This document shows, piece after piece, positions 52,064 through 61,012 of a DNA stretch of 64,000 bases. This DNA is from Phaeobacter italicus (lineage in GTDB: Bacteria > Pseudomonadota > Alphaproteobacteria > Rhodobacterales > Rhodobacteraceae). A program made the position numbers and the translations under genes. The notes under the pieces were generated by a model. It ran no database searches, was not told the origin of the DNA, and saw nothing but the letters and a program-made list of their open reading frames with translations. The stretch covers positions 372,001-436,000 of the forward strand of contig NZ_CVRM01000022.1 of assembly GCF_001258055.1 (NCBI RefSeq), in the 5' to 3' direction. The number at the start of each line of letters is the position of its first letter. Position 1 is the stretch's first letter.

Positions 52064-53247
52064 TGTTCGAAACCCTGAAACCCCAGCCAGCGGACAAGAT
52101 CCTGGCGCTGATGCAGATGTATCGCGACGATCCGCGCGAGACCAAGATTGATCTTGGCGTGGGCGTCTACAAGAACGCCGAAGGGGTGACGCCGGTCATG
52201 CGCGCCATCAAGGCGGCAGAGCACAAACTCTGGGAAGAGCAGACCTCTAAATCCTATGTCGGTCTGGCAGGTGATCCGGCCTATTCCGATGCGATGATCA
52301 AGCTGATCCTGTCCGACAGCGTTGCGCGCGGCAACATCGCTGCTGCGGCGACACCGGGGGGCACCGGCGCCGTGCGCCAGGCGTTTGAACTGATCAAGAT
52401 GGCCAACCCGGGTGCTCGCGTTTTTGTGTCGAACCCGACCTGGCCGAACCATATTTCGATCCTGAACTATCTCAACATCGAAACGGTCGCCTATCGCTAC
52501 TTCGACCGCGAAACCTGTGGCGTCGATTTCGACGGTATGGTCGCGGACCTGAAGACGGCCAACAAAGGCGATGTGGTCCTGCTGCATGGCTGCTGCCACA
52601 ACCCGACGGGTGCCAACCTCAACATGGTGCAGTGGCAGGAAGTTGTCGCGATCCTGAATGAACGCGGTCTGATCCCGATGATCGACATTGCCTATCAGGG
52701 CTTTGGCGATGGTCTGGAGGAAGACGCCCAGGGTGTGCGCTATGTTGCGGCCAATACGCCCGAGTGTCTGATCGCGGCCAGCTGTTCCAAGAACTTCGGC
52801 ATCTACCGTGAGCGTACGGGTCTGTTGATGGCGGTGTCTCAGGACGCAGGCGCACAGGCGTTGAACCAGGGCACCTTGGCCTTCCTCAACCGTCAGAACT
52901 ATTCCTTCCCGCCGGATCACGGCGCGCGTCTGGTTTCGATGATCCTGAACGACGACGCGCTGCGGGCCGATTGGGCCGCAGAGCTGGAAGAGACCCGTCT
53001 GGGCATGCTGACCCTGCGCCAGCAACTGGCCGATGAACTGCAGCGCCTGACCGGTTCTGATCGTTTCGGCTTCCTCGCACAGCACCGCGGCATGTTCTCG
53101 CTTCTGGGCACCTCGCCAGAGATGGTGGAAAAGATGCGGGCCGACAGTGGCATCTACATGGTGGGCGACAGCCGGATGAACATCGCGGGCCTGAACACGC
53201 AGACCGTGCCGATCCTGGCACAGGCGATTGTCGACGCTGGCGTCTGA
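52063..53247 (+). CDS. Aromatic amino acid / aspartate aminotransferase (class I)
   Basis: A 394-residue PLP enzyme of the AspC/TyrB type. Signatures are DLGVGVYKNAEGVTPVM at about 30, NPTWPNH, the CCHNPTGANL loop, and the PLP lysine in SCSKNFGIYRERTG (about 246). The C-terminal Arg that binds the alpha-carboxylate lies in DSRMNIAGL (about 373). It fits tyrosine/aspartate aminotransferases. Coupled to sseA by TGATG; transamination of cysteine to 3-mercaptopyruvate would supply SseA, which is a reasonable but unproven link. Confidence 0.93.
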   Translation: MFETLKPQPADKILALMQMYRDDPRETKIDLGVGVYKNAEGVTPVMRAIKAAEHKLWEEQTSKSYVGLAGDPAYSDAMIKLILSDSVARGNIAAAATPGGTGAVRQAFELIKMANPGARVFVSNPTWPNHISILNYLNIETVAYRYFDRETCGVDFDGMVADLKTANKGDVVLLHGCCHNPTGANLNMVQWQEVVAILNERGLIPMIDIAYQGFGDGLEEDAQGVRYVAANTPECLIAASCSKNFGIYRERTGLLMAVSQDAGAQALNQGTLAFLNRQNYSFPPDHGARLVSMILNDDALRADWAAELEETRLGMLTLRQQLADELQRLTGSDRFGFLAQHRGMFSLLGTSPEMVEKMRADSGIYMVGDSRMNIAGLNTQTVPILAQAIVDAGV

Positions 53248-53281
53248 CGCAGCTCACAGGGGCATTCGCTCTGAGCCAATC

Positions 53282-53310
53282 AAAACGCCCCGCATTGTCG
53301 GGGCGTTTTT
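53282..53310 (+). terminator. Intrinsic terminator after the aminotransferase gene
   Basis: AAAACGCCCCG pairs with CGGGGCGTTTT around a six-base loop, then an extra T. It ends the sseA-aminotransferase operon. Confidence 0.9.
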
Positions 53311-53366
53311 CGTATCGGGCGTTCAGACTTTCGATGCGAATGCGGGACAAGCGGCACAGACAAAGA

Positions 53367-53388
53367 CGGCCCCCGTTTCCGGGGGCCG
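53367..53388 (-). terminator. Intrinsic terminator after amtB
   Basis: CGGCCCCCG pairs with CGGGGGCCG over a four-base loop; the minus-strand tail is TCTTTGTCTG. It lies 28 bases past the amtB stop. Confidence 0.75.
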
Positions 53389-53415
53389 CATCGTTGTGTT
53401 CAGGATGTGATGGGA

Positions 53416-54747
53416 TCAGCTGGGAGAGAACTCCGGGTAGGCTTCCATGCCCAGCTCGGCCATATCCAGCCCGTTGATCTCGTCTTCCTCATCCACGCGG
53501 ATGCCGGTGACTGCGCGCAGGATCAGCCAGACAACCGCAGAGGCGATCACCACGAAGAGCGCGACAACAACGATACCGGTGAGCTGAGTGATCAGGCTGG
53601 CATCGGGGTTGGTCAGCACCACGGCCAGCGTGCCCCAGATACCGGCAACCAGGTGCACCGGGATGGCGCCGACGACATCGTCAATCTTCATCTTGTCCAG
53701 CATCGGGACAACAAACACCACGATCACGCCGCCAACAGCACCGATCAGGGTGGACATGCCAAGGCTCGGGGTCAGCGGCTCGGCGGTGATCGACACCAGA
53801 CCAGCCAGCGCACCGTTCAGAACCATCGTCAGGTCAGGCTTCTTGAACAGCAGCTGGGTCAGCAAAAGCGCGGCTACGGCACCACCTGCTGCAGCGGCAT
53901 TGGTGTTGGCAAAGATGCGGCTGACGTCGGCAACATCACCCACGCTGCCCATGGCAAGCTGGGATCCACCGTTGAAACCGAACCAACCGAGCCACAGGAT
54001 AAAGGTGCCGAGGGTCGCCAGTGCCAGGTTCGAGCCGGGCATCGGGATGGTCTTGTCGCCCTTGTACTTGCCCAGACGCGGACCAAGGATCAATGCGCCG
54101 GTCAGAGCGGCCCAACCACCGACAGAATGCACAACGGTAGAACCCGCAAAGTCGAGGAAGCCCATCTCGTCGAGGAAACCACCACCCCACTTCCAGCTGG
54201 CCTGCAGCGGGTAGATCACAGCGGTCAGCACGATGGTAAAGATCAGGAAGGGCCACAGCTTGATGCGCTCCGCCAGGGTGCCGGACACGATGGATGCGGT
54301 GGTCGCACAGAACATCAGCTGAAAGAAGAAGTCGGACCCGGTAGAGGCATAGGAATAGTCGTCGGCCTGTTCTGCGGTGATGCCGACGGCTTCCAGAACA
54401 CCGGGACCCCAGACGCCAGACAGCACGCCGTCAATGGACCAGGTGCCAAGCGGATACATCAGATTGTAGCCGATCAGATAGTAAAAGATCGCCGCCAATG
54501 AGAAGAGCGCGACGTTTTTGGTCAGCTGCATGGTGACGTTCTTGGACCGAACAAGGCCCGCCTCGAGCATCGCAAAACCTGCAGCCATCCAAAAGACGAG
54601 GAAACCGCCGATCAGGAACAGGAGCGAGTTGAGGATAAAAACGCTATCGGTCGGAACCGCTGCCGGCGCTGCGGCCTCTTGTGCGAGCGCAACGCCCGGC
54701 GCGGCCAGCGCGCTGATCGCCGCAAGGGATAGTGTGGATTTTCTCAT
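53416..54747 (-). CDS. amtB: Ammonium transporter AmtB
   Basis: Trimeric channel for ammonium uptake. The 443-residue protein has a cleaved signal peptide (1-22, ending ALA), then eleven helices with the Amt signatures FAGSTVVHSVGGWAALTGALILGPR (in part, with the first pore His), and the second pore His in IPVHLVAGIWG. FxxFQLMFCATTASIVSG-like and GFNGGSQLA stretches are also typical. ATG 54747 follows a GGAAGG site. It lies 26 bases after glnK, the usual glnK-amtB operon in which the PII protein plugs the channel when nitrogen is plentiful. Confidence 0.96.
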   Translation of the reverse strand: MRKSTLSLAAISALAAPGVALAQEAAAPAAVPTDSVFILNSLLFLIGGFLVFWMAAGFAMLEAGLVRSKNVTMQLTKNVALFSLAAIFYYLIGYNLMYPLGTWSIDGVLSGVWGPGVLEAVGITAEQADDYSYASTGSDFFFQLMFCATTASIVSGTLAERIKLWPFLIFTIVLTAVIYPLQASWKWGGGFLDEMGFLDFAGSTVVHSVGGWAALTGALILGPRLGKYKGDKTIPMPGSNLALATLGTFILWLGWFGFNGGSQLAMGSVGDVADVSRIFANTNAAAAGGAVAALLLTQLLFKKPDLTMVLNGALAGLVSITAEPLTPSLGMSTLIGAVGGVIVVFVVPMLDKMKIDDVVGAIPVHLVAGIWGTLAVVLTNPDASLITQLTGIVVVALFVVIASAVVWLILRAVTGIRVDEEDEINGLDMAELGMEAYPEFSPS

Positions 54748-54773
54748 GATGTGTTTCCTTCCTTTACGGGCGC

Positions 54774-55112
54774 TCAAAGCGCATCGTGATTGGTTTCACC
54801 GGTGCGCACGCGAACGGCCTGTGCGACATCCAGGACAAAAATCTTGCCGTCACCGATTTTGCCGGTACGGGCGGTTTGGGTGATGGTGTCGACTACCTGA
54901 TCGGCCAGACTGGAGGGCACCACGAGATCAAGCCGGACCTTGGGCACGAAGTTCACTTCGTACTCTGCGCCGCGGTAGATTTCGGTATGGCCTGCCTGTG
55001 CGCCAAACCCTTTGATTTCGGTGACCATCAGCCCGGAAACGCCGATGGAGGTCAGCGCTTCGCGGACCTCCTCCAGCTTGAAAGGCTTGATGGTTGCTAT
55101 GATCATTTTCAT
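54774..55112 (-). CDS. glnK: Nitrogen regulatory PII protein GlnK
   Basis: Trimeric sensor of 2-oxoglutarate and ATP/ADP. The 112-residue product has the T loop with the uridylylation Tyr51 in YRGAEYEVNFVPK, the B loop TGKIGDGKIFV, and the N-terminal MKMIIATIKPFKLEEVREAL. The start was set at this Met-Lys-Met; the frame continues upstream without coding character. It is the first gene of glnK-amtB. No clear sigma-54 or NtrC site could be read upstream. Confidence 0.96.
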   Translation of the reverse strand: MKMIIATIKPFKLEEVREALTSIGVSGLMVTEIKGFGAQAGHTEIYRGAEYEVNFVPKVRLDLVVPSSLADQVVDTITQTARTGKIGDGKIFVLDVAQAVRVRTGETNHDAL

Positions 55113-55227
55113 CCCAGAACCCCTGTCGCGTTGTCTGCATCTGAACTGTTTGCACCTGCAGCAAATCGGCAGATCCGAGTCGGTGGAATGTTCGGGGGGC
55201 TGATTCACGGCGATGCCGCAGGGGCGA

Positions 55228-55268
55228 GCCTAAAAAATAGGCGGCCTTTCGCCGGTGCGCCTAAAAAA
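55228..55268. repeat. Pair of GCCTAAAAAA direct repeats upstream of glnK and pbp1A
   Basis: GCCTAAAAAA occurs at 55228-55237 and again at 55259-55268, a 31-bp period (about three helical turns), in the shared upstream region of the divergent glnK and penicillin-binding protein genes. Could be a paired activator site; could be chance. Confidence 0.35.
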
Positions 55269-55370
55269 CACCCGGCGTGTTGAGGGAATTTGCCCAAAAT
55301 CTGCCCCTCAACAAAGCGGCGGCGACGCTGTATTGTGCGCAAAACGGGCAAACCGGGCAGGATCTGGAAG

Positions 55371-57617
55371 ATGGCACAAGGAACGCGGCGTCGGCCTCTG
55401 GTCGCAGACAAACGCTATGCGAGTTCAGGGCGGGGCGCACAGTCCAAGCCCGCCGCGCGCACGCGCAAACCCCGCGCCAAAGCGGCAGGCAAGGCCCGCA
55501 AGGGGGGCTTTTTCGGGCTCTTTGGTCAGCGCAAGGCGCGTGAGGGTGGTTCGGGCGGTGGTGGGCGTGGGCCGCGCAAACCCAAGTCGGCGCTTGGTCG
55601 GCTGGTGTGGCTGTTGCTGACACCTTTCCGCTGGGCCTTCCGTCTTGCTTGGGGCTTTACGTGGCGGATCGGGATGATTTCGATTGCGCTGGTCGGCCTC
55701 GCGGTGGGGTATCACTACCTCAAATTGCCTGAGGCTTCGGCGCTCCTGGATGGCCGGGCACGTGGTTCCGTCACGCTGACGGACCGCAATGGCGAGGTCT
55801 TTGCCTGGCGCGGCGATCAGTTTGGCGGTGTCGTGACCGCTGATACCGTCTCCCCCTTCCTCAAGAACGCGATCATCGCGACCGAGGATAAACGTTTCTA
55901 TCGCCATTTCGGGGTCTCCCCCCGTGGTGTGGCGAGCGCTGTGCGCATCAACCTGCGCGAGGGCCGCGGCCCTCTCTCCGGGCATGGCGGCTCTACCATC
56001 ACTCAGCAGACGGCCAAGCTCCTGTGTCTGGGCGTGGTCTATGACCCTGATGAATGGGAAAGTGAACGCGCCTATGAACGCGACTGTCGCCAGGGCTCTC
56101 TTTGGCGCAAGGCCAAGGAAGCCATCTTTGCGATGGCAATGGAGGCGAAATACACCAAGGACGAGATCCTATCGATCTACATGAACCGCGCCTATCTTGG
56201 TGGCGGTGCCTACGGGGCAGAGGCGGCAGCGCAGCGCTATTTTGGCAAGTCGGCCAATCAGGTCAACGCAGCCGAAGCGGCCATGATGGCAGGCCTGTTG
56301 ACGGCTCCGTCCACGCTGGCGCCCACAAACGACCTGCAACGCTCGCAGGATCGCGCCGCCACCGTTTTGCGCCTGATGCAGGAGCAGGGCTATCTGACCA
56401 CGGCGGAAATGCGCTCAGCTCAGGACAATCCGGCCGTCCTGAGCGAAGCCGCCGCCGCCCGGGCCGGTGGGTATTTTGCCGATTGGGTCATGGACACAAT
56501 CCCTGATTTCTTTGGCTCGGAAACCACCGAAGACGTGGTGATCCGCACCACGTTGGATCAACGTCTACAGCGCGCAGCCGAAGAGGCGCTGGCGCATGTC
56601 TTTGAAACAAAGGTCCGCGAAGGCTCCAAAGCGCAGGCCGCGATTGTCGTGATGAGCGCAGATGGCGCGGTGCGCGCTATGGTCGGCGGGCGCAAGACGC
56701 GGGTGTCGGGGGTCTTCAATCGCGCCACACAGGCCCAGCGTCAAACCGGATCAGCCTTCAAGCCATTTGTCTATGCCACCGCGCTAGAGCTGGGCTATTC
56801 ACCGCTGGATCGTGTGCTGGACGCCCAATATTGCCTCGACATTCCCGGTTCCGGCCAATGGTGCCCGCAAAACTATACCCGTAAATTCTATGGTGAGGTT
56901 ACGCTCGCGCGGGCATTGCGCGACTCTCTCAATGTGCCGGCTGTCAAGGTTTCAGAGGCGGTCGGGCGCGACCTGGTGCGCCAGGTGGCGGGTGACTTTG
57001 GCCTGAAAAGCGAACTGGCCGCTGGCCCCGCTCTGGCGCTTGGCGCATCGGAAAGCACGCTGATCAACATGACGGGCGCCTATGCCGGTATTCTGAACGG
57101 TGGCTCTTCGGTGACACCTTATGGTGTGACAGAGTTGGCACTGGTCGGTGACAGCACCCCTCTGATGGGGGCAAGCGGTGGCCTGGGCGAGCGGGTGATC
57201 CAGACCAAGGCCGCCCAGGAACTGATCTGGATGATGGAGAAAGTGGTCTCTGAAGGCAGTGGCAAACGAGCCCAGATCCCCGGCTGGCAGGCTGCGGGCA
57301 AGACGGGCACCACCCAGGCCGCCCGCGATGCGTGGTTCGTTGGGTTCACCGCCGACTATGTTGCCGGTGTCTGGATGGGCTATGACGACAACACGCCCTT
57401 GTCCGGCGTGACGGGGGGCGGGTTGCCTGCTGATATCTGGCGCGAGGTCATGGTGCGGGTGCATGATGGGCTGACCCCCAAACCCCTGCCGATGACCGCT
57501 CCCAAGCCGATCGCACCACCGCCCCAACCCGAACCCCAGCGTCGCCAGCGCCCGAATGTCGGGCAAGAGCTGGGCCGCGCGGTAGACAGTCTCCTGCGCG
57601 ATATCTTCGGGAACTGA
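55371..57617 (+). CDS. Bifunctional penicillin-binding protein 1A-like transglycosylase/transpeptidase
   Basis: A 748-residue class A PBP that polymerises and cross-links peptidoglycan. A long basic cytosolic N-terminus (1-75, Gly/Arg/Lys-rich) precedes a membrane anchor (about 90-118). The GT51 domain has EDKRFYRHFGVSPRG (catalytic Glu) at about 168 and GGSTITQQTAKLL at about 200. The transpeptidase domain has GSAFKPF (about 462), DSLNVP (about 520) and KTGTT (about 644). The end is Pro-rich. ATG 55371 gives the basic start MAQGTRRR. Divergent from glnK; bidirectional terminator downstream. Confidence 0.93.
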   Translation: MAQGTRRRPLVADKRYASSGRGAQSKPAARTRKPRAKAAGKARKGGFFGLFGQRKAREGGSGGGGRGPRKPKSALGRLVWLLLTPFRWAFRLAWGFTWRIGMISIALVGLAVGYHYLKLPEASALLDGRARGSVTLTDRNGEVFAWRGDQFGGVVTADTVSPFLKNAIIATEDKRFYRHFGVSPRGVASAVRINLREGRGPLSGHGGSTITQQTAKLLCLGVVYDPDEWESERAYERDCRQGSLWRKAKEAIFAMAMEAKYTKDEILSIYMNRAYLGGGAYGAEAAAQRYFGKSANQVNAAEAAMMAGLLTAPSTLAPTNDLQRSQDRAATVLRLMQEQGYLTTAEMRSAQDNPAVLSEAAAARAGGYFADWVMDTIPDFFGSETTEDVVIRTTLDQRLQRAAEEALAHVFETKVREGSKAQAAIVVMSADGAVRAMVGGRKTRVSGVFNRATQAQRQTGSAFKPFVYATALELGYSPLDRVLDAQYCLDIPGSGQWCPQNYTRKFYGEVTLARALRDSLNVPAVKVSEAVGRDLVRQVAGDFGLKSELAAGPALALGASESTLINMTGAYAGILNGGSSVTPYGVTELALVGDSTPLMGASGGLGERVIQTKAAQELIWMMEKVVSEGSGKRAQIPGWQAAGKTGTTQAARDAWFVGFTADYVAGVWMGYDDNTPLSGVTGGGLPADIWREVMVRVHDGLTPKPLPMTAPKPIAPPPQPEPQRRQRPNVGQELGRAVDSLLRDIFGN

Positions 57618-57653
57618 CCCAGGCCCCAGCCACGATCACAAACCCAAGCACAA

Positions 57654-57685
57654 AAAAAGGCCCCGGCAATCACCGGGGCCTTTTT
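57654..57685. terminator. Bidirectional terminator between pbp1A-like gene and mlaC
   Basis: AAAAAGGCCCCGG pairs with CCGGGGCCTTTTT around CAATCA: 13 base pairs with A and T tracts on the two sides, so it works on both strands. Confidence 0.92.
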
Positions 57686-57718
57686 GGTTTTGCACGTCCG
57701 CTGCCCGGTTCGGGGGCG

Positions 57719-58327
57719 TCAGCTCAGGCGCTTCAGTTCTGAAATCAGGCTGTCGATGTCGCCTTTGTTGCGGTCCAGAATGGCACCGATTTCGGTGCGT
57801 TCGGTCAGCAAGAGGTTCACGCCTTCGATGAACATGTTGAAGAACTTGTCGCGGCCGGATTTGTCGGACACCAGAAAGGTGACTTCAAACGGGGCCTGCC
57901 CCTGCAGTTTGGCAATCGACTTGATTTCATAGCCGGCCTTGATCTTGCGCGCGGATTGCACCTCGACGGAACCGCCGATGAATTCGCGGAAGCGGCGGCC
58001 GTATTTGGTCGCGATGTAGCCCTGGAACGCTTGGGTAAAGGCCTTCATCTGGCTTGCGCTTGCCCGGCGGCTGTCGACCCCCAGCGCGTAGCGGGCCATG
58101 ATGTTCACATCCGCATAACGCACAAAGATCTTTTCAAAGTCGCGGATCATCGCGCTTTCGGACTTGCCGGAGGCGATGACCTTGTTGATATCGCCCACAA
58201 CGCTGCCCACAAGGGTGCGCGCACCAGCTTCAGTCAGGGCGAGCAGTTTGGCAGGCAGGGCCGCAAGCGCCAGCCCGGCCAGACCGGTTGCGATGAAGGT
58301 GCGACGGGTCAGAAAATTACTCGGCAT
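57719..58327 (-). CDS. mlaC: Phospholipid-binding protein MlaC
   Basis: Periplasmic shuttle of the Mla pathway, carrying phospholipid between MlaA at the outer membrane and the MlaFEDB complex. The 202-residue product has a Tat-like signal (TRRTFIATGLAGLALAALPA at about 5-25), then the MlaC/Ttg2D fold with FxxYALGVDSRRAS-like and YATKYGRRFREFIGGSVEV-like stretches and the C-terminal GVNLLLTERTEIGAIL. It starts inside the last codons of mlaA (11-base overlap), so it is translated from the same mRNA. MlaFED genes are not in the window. Confidence 0.9.
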   Translation of the reverse strand: MPSNFLTRRTFIATGLAGLALAALPAKLLALTEAGARTLVGSVVGDINKVIASGKSESAMIRDFEKIFVRYADVNIMARYALGVDSRRASASQMKAFTQAFQGYIATKYGRRFREFIGGSVEVQSARKIKAGYEIKSIAKLQGQAPFEVTFLVSDKSGRDKFFNMFIEGVNLLLTERTEIGAILDRNKGDIDSLISELKRLS

Positions 58328-59096
58328 AGATGTCCTCATAAGGATCGGAGTAGGGATCACCATAGACCCCTTCAAGTTCGCTCTGGTCTTGACCCAATTC
58401 GAAGCGGCGGTTCTGCAGATAGATCAGGCGGGCCTGCGCATAGCTGTCGGCGCTTTCGTAAAGGATCGAGTCAATTGTGTCGGAATATGTGCCACGATCC
58501 CCGAGCCGGCGCACGACCTCAGCATAGATGCCGATGTTGTCGGCCGGATTATGCCGAGCGTAGCTGATCGGGTTGGTAAAGAAATCCACCAGAATGCCCG
58601 CACCATCGCGCGCAGTGGAGGGGCCAAAGAACGGCAACTCCACATAGGCACCTTCACCGACGCCCCAGACATGCAGTGTTTCACCAAAATCGGTGTCCAC
58701 GCGCGGCATGTTGAAATCAGAAGCCGGATCACCCAGACCACCAATGCCGAACACCGTGTTGACGGCAAAGCGGGACATAGCGATCCCGGCTTCCTTGAGG
58801 TTGCCCTGCAGCAGCGCATTCACGGCCTGGCCGGGCATCGAAATGTTCTCGGCAAAGTTGTTGAACGCGCGCACCATATCCTTGGGGACAACCGCAACAT
58901 AGCTTTTGGCCGCCGGGCGAAAGGCATAGCGGTCAACATTGCGGTTGAAGTTGTGAACAGAGCGGTTGCTGTTTTCGTAAGGGTCAAACACCTCGCCAGA
59001 GGCGCGCGAGACAGAATCCTGCGTCGCACAGCCTGCAAGCGCCGCGCTCATCGTTACCATGGCCATCATCAAAAAGGGTCGCAGCGGAAAAGTCAT
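58317..59096 (-). CDS. mlaA: Outer-membrane lipoprotein MlaA (VacJ family)
   Basis: Removes phospholipids from the outer leaflet of the outer membrane. The 259-residue product has a lipoprotein signal with lipobox LAGC (Cys near residue 23), then the family core FDPYENSNRSVHNFN, FAVNTVFGIGGLGDPA and FGETLHVWGVGEGAYVELPFFGPST (in part). The C-terminus is acidic and Tyr-rich (DPYSDPYEDIYAE). ATG 59096 is preferred; ATG 59111 adds five residues without a Shine-Dalgarno. First gene of mlaA-mlaC. Confidence 0.93.
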   Translation of the reverse strand: MTFPLRPFLMMAMVTMSAALAGCATQDSVSRASGEVFDPYENSNRSVHNFNRNVDRYAFRPAAKSYVAVVPKDMVRAFNNFAENISMPGQAVNALLQGNLKEAGIAMSRFAVNTVFGIGGLGDPASDFNMPRVDTDFGETLHVWGVGEGAYVELPFFGPSTARDGAGILVDFFTNPISYARHNPADNIGIYAEVVRRLGDRGTYSDTIDSILYESADSYAQARLIYLQNRRFELGQDQSELEGVYGDPYSDPYEDIYAE

Positions 59097-59278
59097 TCGC
59101 TCGGAGTCCATTATTTTACTGTGGGTGCGATGTGGTCCCACTTATAAAGTTTCTGAGCCCTGCCTAGTGGGGGACTCGGTTTGTTTACCGACTTGTGACA
59201 GATATGGAACAGATCCTGCTGACACCTTGGCGCTAAGCGGATACATAGGGCATTTTTAGAAGGAAGTGCAGGCCTGTC

Positions 59279-61012
59279 ATGATGAAATCACTTCATAAGG
59301 CCGGGAGCGACGAGTTACGCGCCCATCGCCGCCGCAGTCGGGGGCTTTATTGGGCGGTTGGCATATTCAGCTTCTTTGTGAACATGCTGATGCTGACCGG
59401 TCCGCTCTACATGATGCAGGTCTATGATCGTGTTCTTGGCAGCCGCTCGGTCGAGACGCTGCTGGCGCTGTCACTTCTGGTGGTCTTTCTCTACGGGCTG
59501 ATGGGGGTGCTGGACTATGCTCGGGGTCGTATTCTCGCCCGGATCGGCGCGCGCTTTCAGGCGGGTCTGGATCAGCGGGTGTTTGATGCGATGATCCGTC
59601 GTTCCGCCGTGGCACCCGATCCGGTCGCCCAAACCGGCCTCAGCGATCTGGAGTCGGTTCAGCGTCTGATTGCTTCGCCTGTGCTGGGGGCGGCTTTTGA
59701 TCTGCCTTGGACGCCATTGTTCCTGCTTGGCATTGCCCTGTTTCATCCGTGGCTGGGCCTGTTGGCCCTTGGCGGCGGAGCGGTTCTGATCGCCATCGCA
59801 ATCATCAATCAGATCCTGTCGCGCGGTCCTCTCCTTGAGGCGGCCCGCTCAGGCCATCGGGCCAACTTGATGTCCGAGGAAATTCGCACCGAAGCCGAGG
59901 TGATCCAGTCCATGGGCATGCGCCAGGCGGCATTTGAGCGTTGGAAGCAGGGGCGCGATGCCGCCCTTGGCGACAATGTGGCCGCCAATGACATTGGCGG
60001 CAGCTTTACGACGCTGACCAAGACACTCCGCCTGTTTCTGCAATCGGCGATGCTGGGTCTTGGCGCATATCTCGTGCTGCAAAATCAGGTGACGGCAGGG
60101 GCGATGATCGCAGGCTCCATCCTGATGGGGCGGGCTCTTGCGCCGATCGAGCTGGCGCTGGGGCAATGGGCGATGGTGCAGCGCGCCCTGAAGGGTTGGC
60201 GCAACCTCGCCGAGCTGCTGACCACCGTACCGGAAGAGAAAGAGCGCACCGCGCTGCCAAAACCTCAGGCCAAGCTGGAAGTGCAGGCGCTGGCGGTGAT
60301 CCCTCCGGGTGACAACCGTCCGCAACTGCGCAACGTCAGCTTCCGGGTAGAGCCGGGGCAGGCGATCGGTGTCATCGGGCCTTCGGGGTCAGGCAAGTCC
60401 ACGCTGGCACGCGCCCTGACCGGGGCATGGCGCCCGGCGGCGGGGACTGTGCGGCTTGATGGGGCCTCCATCGACCAATATGCACCAGAGGTGCTGGGAC
60501 AGAACATCGGCTACCTGCCGCAACGGGTCCAGCTGTTTGAAGGCACGATTGCCCAGAACATCGCCCGTCTGTCCACAGCCCCGGACGCCCAAAAGGTGGT
60601 GGAGGCCGCCAAAAAGGCCGCGGCACATGATATGATCGTGCGCCTGCCCGAGGGCTATGACACTCGCATCACCGCGGGAGGGGGGCGGCTTTCTGGTGGA
60701 CAGATGCAGCGGGTGGCGCTGGCGCGCGCCCTTTATGATGACCCGGTGATCGTCATATTGGATGAACCGAATTCAAATCTCGATAACGACGGATCGGTGG
60801 CGCTCAACAACGCGATCCGTCAGATGAAGGCCGAAGGACGCTCTGTTCTGATCATGGCGCACCGTCCTGCCGCGATCCAGGAATGCGATCTGTTGCTGGT
60901 CGTCGATCAGGGGATTCAGACCGCCTTTGGCCCCAAAGACAAAGTGTTGCGGGAAATGGTCGCCAACCATCAGACCATCCAGCAGTCCACCGGCGCAGGA
61001 GGTGTGCGATGA
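59279..61012 (+). CDS. Type I secretion system permease/ATPase (PrtD/AprD type)
   Basis: A 577-residue inner-membrane ABC exporter for unfolded proteins with C-terminal signals. Membrane domain about 25-300 with six helices, then the ABC domain: Walker A GPSGSGKST (about 367), signature LSGGQMQR (about 480), Walker B VIVILDEPNSNLD (about 500). It lacks an N-terminal C39-like domain, which fits the PrtD rather than the HlyB group. Coupled by ATGA to the HlyD adaptor. No RTX-type or other substrate gene and no TolC lies in the window, so the cargo is unknown. Confidence 0.92.
   Translation: MMKSLHKAGSDELRAHRRRSRGLYWAVGIFSFFVNMLMLTGPLYMMQVYDRVLGSRSVETLLALSLLVVFLYGLMGVLDYARGRILARIGARFQAGLDQRVFDAMIRRSAVAPDPVAQTGLSDLESVQRLIASPVLGAAFDLPWTPLFLLGIALFHPWLGLLALGGGAVLIAIAIINQILSRGPLLEAARSGHRANLMSEEIRTEAEVIQSMGMRQAAFERWKQGRDAALGDNVAANDIGGSFTTLTKTLRLFLQSAMLGLGAYLVLQNQVTAGAMIAGSILMGRALAPIELALGQWAMVQRALKGWRNLAELLTTVPEEKERTALPKPQAKLEVQALAVIPPGDNRPQLRNVSFRVEPGQAIGVIGPSGSGKSTLARALTGAWRPAAGTVRLDGASIDQYAPEVLGQNIGYLPQRVQLFEGTIAQNIARLSTAPDAQKVVEAAKKAAAHDMIVRLPEGYDTRITAGGGRLSGGQMQRVALARALYDDPVIVILDEPNSNLDNDGSVALNNAIRQMKAEGRSVLIMAHRPAAIQECDLLLVVDQGIQTAFGPKDKVLREMVANHQTIQQSTGAGGVR

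Noticed and set aside
53407-54501. 364-codon plus-strand frame opposite amtB
   Set aside because: Shadow; Asp/His/Gly-rich translation, no ribosome-binding site.
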